Source: CAVVST01 sp963750995 (lineage in GTDB: Bacteria > Acidobacteriota > Vicinamibacteria > Vicinamibacterales > UBA2999). From it: 64,000 nt of DNA. Made by a program: the position numbers and the translations under genes. Positions 63,139-64,000 of the stretch are shown piece after piece. The notes beneath the pieces are model-generated. The model had not been told where the DNA came from and ran no database searches. It worked only from the letters and a program-made list of their open reading frames with translations. The stretch covers positions 248,001-312,000 of the forward strand of contig CAVVST010000001.1 of assembly GCA_963750995.1 (NCBI GenBank), given 5' to 3'. Every line of letters starts with the position of its first letter. Within the stretch, counting starts at the first letter, position 1.

Positions 63139-64000
63139 CGGCCATGCATATTGCCACCAGACCGAAGGCCGTCGTCCTCGGGCTCACGACCCGGATGCCG
63201 CTCGCTGGGATTGTGTTCATCACGATCCAGTACCTCGTCGGCCTCAAGCGTCTGGGCTTCGACGTCTATTACGTCGAGGAGCACGGTAAAACGCCGTGGA
63301 TGCTGATGGACGGCCAGCAGCAGAGTGGCGCCGCCGTCGCCGCGGCGTTCATCGCGGGCCTGATGCGTCGTTTCGGCCTCGAGGACGACCACTGGGCGTT
63401 CCGTGCGCCGCACGACCGCAGCCAGTGCTTCGGGTTGGCGGAACCCGCGTTGACGGCGGTGCTGCGCGACGCCGCCGTGATCCTCAACCTTCACGGCGGC
63501 ACCGTTCCGCGACCCGAACATTGCGCTGGCGGCCGCCTCGTCTACGTCGGTACAGATCCGGTCGAAGTCGAGGTCTCGCTCGACAATGGCGACCAGGGCA
63601 TCGTCGATTACCTCGCCCCCCACTGCGCCTTTTTCACGTGGGGCGAGAACTACGGCAACCCCGATTGCCGCGTGCCGTGGTCCGATCGGTTCGCCTTCGA
63701 GCCGACGCGTCAGCCGATCGTGACTGACCTGTGGGCGCCGTTTCAGCGCGGAGCAGGCGAGGCGTTCTCGACGGTCGCCAACTGGCGTCAGCCGTACCGC
63801 TCGGTCACCTTCCGTGGCGAGATCTACCACTGGAGCAAGCACCTCGAGTTCGAGAAGTTCATCGACGTGCCGGGCCACTGCGATCAGCCGTTCGAGCTCG
63901 CCCTCGTGAATGTGCTCGATGAGGACCGCGAGGTACTCGCAGCGCAGAGATGGCGCATCCGCGACGCCTCGGCACTCAACCGGGACCTCGATGCCTATCG
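63135..64000 (+). CDS. Predicted glycosyltransferase-like protein (partial)
   Basis: ATG 63135 overlaps the ABC exporter stop (ATGA) and the frame is open to the window end (288 codons). LGLTTRMPLAGIVFITIQYL, VGLKRLGFDVYYVEEHG and ILNLHGGTVPRPEHCAGGRL, VYVGTDPVEVEV resemble the N-terminal Rossmann half of GT-B glycosyltransferases in glycan loci. The C-terminal donor-binding half is not in the window, so the activity is inferred from context and the N-terminal fold only. Confidence 0.6.
   Translation, partial: MTAMHIATRPKAVVLGLTTRMPLAGIVFITIQYLVGLKRLGFDVYYVEEHGKTPWMLMDGQQQSGAAVAAAFIAGLMRRFGLEDDHWAFRAPHDRSQCFGLAEPALTAVLRDAAVILNLHGGTVPRPEHCAGGRLVYVGTDPVEVEVSLDNGDQGIVDYLAPHCAFFTWGENYGNPDCRVPWSDRFAFEPTRQPIVTDLWAPFQRGAGEAFSTVANWRQPYRSVTFRGEIYHWSKHLEFEKFIDVPGHCDQPFELALVNVLDEDREVLAAQRWRIRDASALNRDLDAY

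Overview
The window looks like chromosomal DNA of a high-GC, soil-type bacterium, most likely an Acidobacteriota of the Vicinamibacteria type. This is inferred from the gene families: a Ser/Thr kinase fused to TolB-like and TPR regions, a carboxypeptidase-regulatory-domain TonB receptor, a TPR plus sigma-54 activator, several DUF families common in that group, and GTAG-type REP palindromes. No marker gene settles it. There is no rRNA and no CRISPR array; the one intact tRNA is tRNA-Gly(CCC).

Layout. (1) 1-1.03 kb: the end of a membrane cytochrome b / exported oxidoreductase operon. (2) 1.04-10.85 kb: a sparsely coded stretch bounded by a tRNA-Gly 3'-end fragment and the intact tRNA-Gly, with integrase 3'-end coding remnants at both ends; it reads as a decayed tRNA-integrated island carrying a beta-propeller protein, an AsmA protein, a HAD-ATPase fusion with an in-frame stop, and DUF1206 and DUF3309 membrane proteins. 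(3) 10.9-25.9 kb: core genome. It holds sugar-nucleotide genes (phosphohexomutase and NDP-sugar pyrophosphorylase), pgsA, bamD, and a tightly overlapping minus-strand run aroC-def-fmt-rsmB-PASTA-rpe-thioesterase. A REP-associated tyrosine transposase (RAYT) sits among GTAG-tagged palindromes, followed by a large sigma-54 activator whose stop codon lies inside such a palindrome. (4) 26-48 kb: an accessory, partly decayed region. Small exported or zinc-ribbon proteins alternate with fragments of a kinase, DNA ligase, IS110 transposase, MEDS and HEAT proteins. Six copies of a roughly 60-bp dispersed repeat lie here, together with a duplicated zinc-ribbon segment, a DUF1990-DUF1990-DUF4126 operon, and a small-protein plus haem-oxygenase-like diiron oxidase pair. 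(5) 48-54 kb: a Fur/PerR-type repressor divergent from a large-subunit catalase with a 7-1-7 palindrome between them, then small secreted or hypothetical proteins. (6) 54.4-64 kb: a TonB receptor, a methyltransferase, a glycosidase-like/GT2 fusion, an ABC exporter and the start of a further glycan gene, probably a surface polysaccharide or glycolipid locus.

A recurrent feature is disrupted reading frames, some in genes expected to be essential (rpe) and four in rsmB alone. True pseudogenes in the accessory region are credible, but for the core genes sequencing or assembly indels are an equally good explanation. Where a gene is split I give one entry for the whole gene and state the break.
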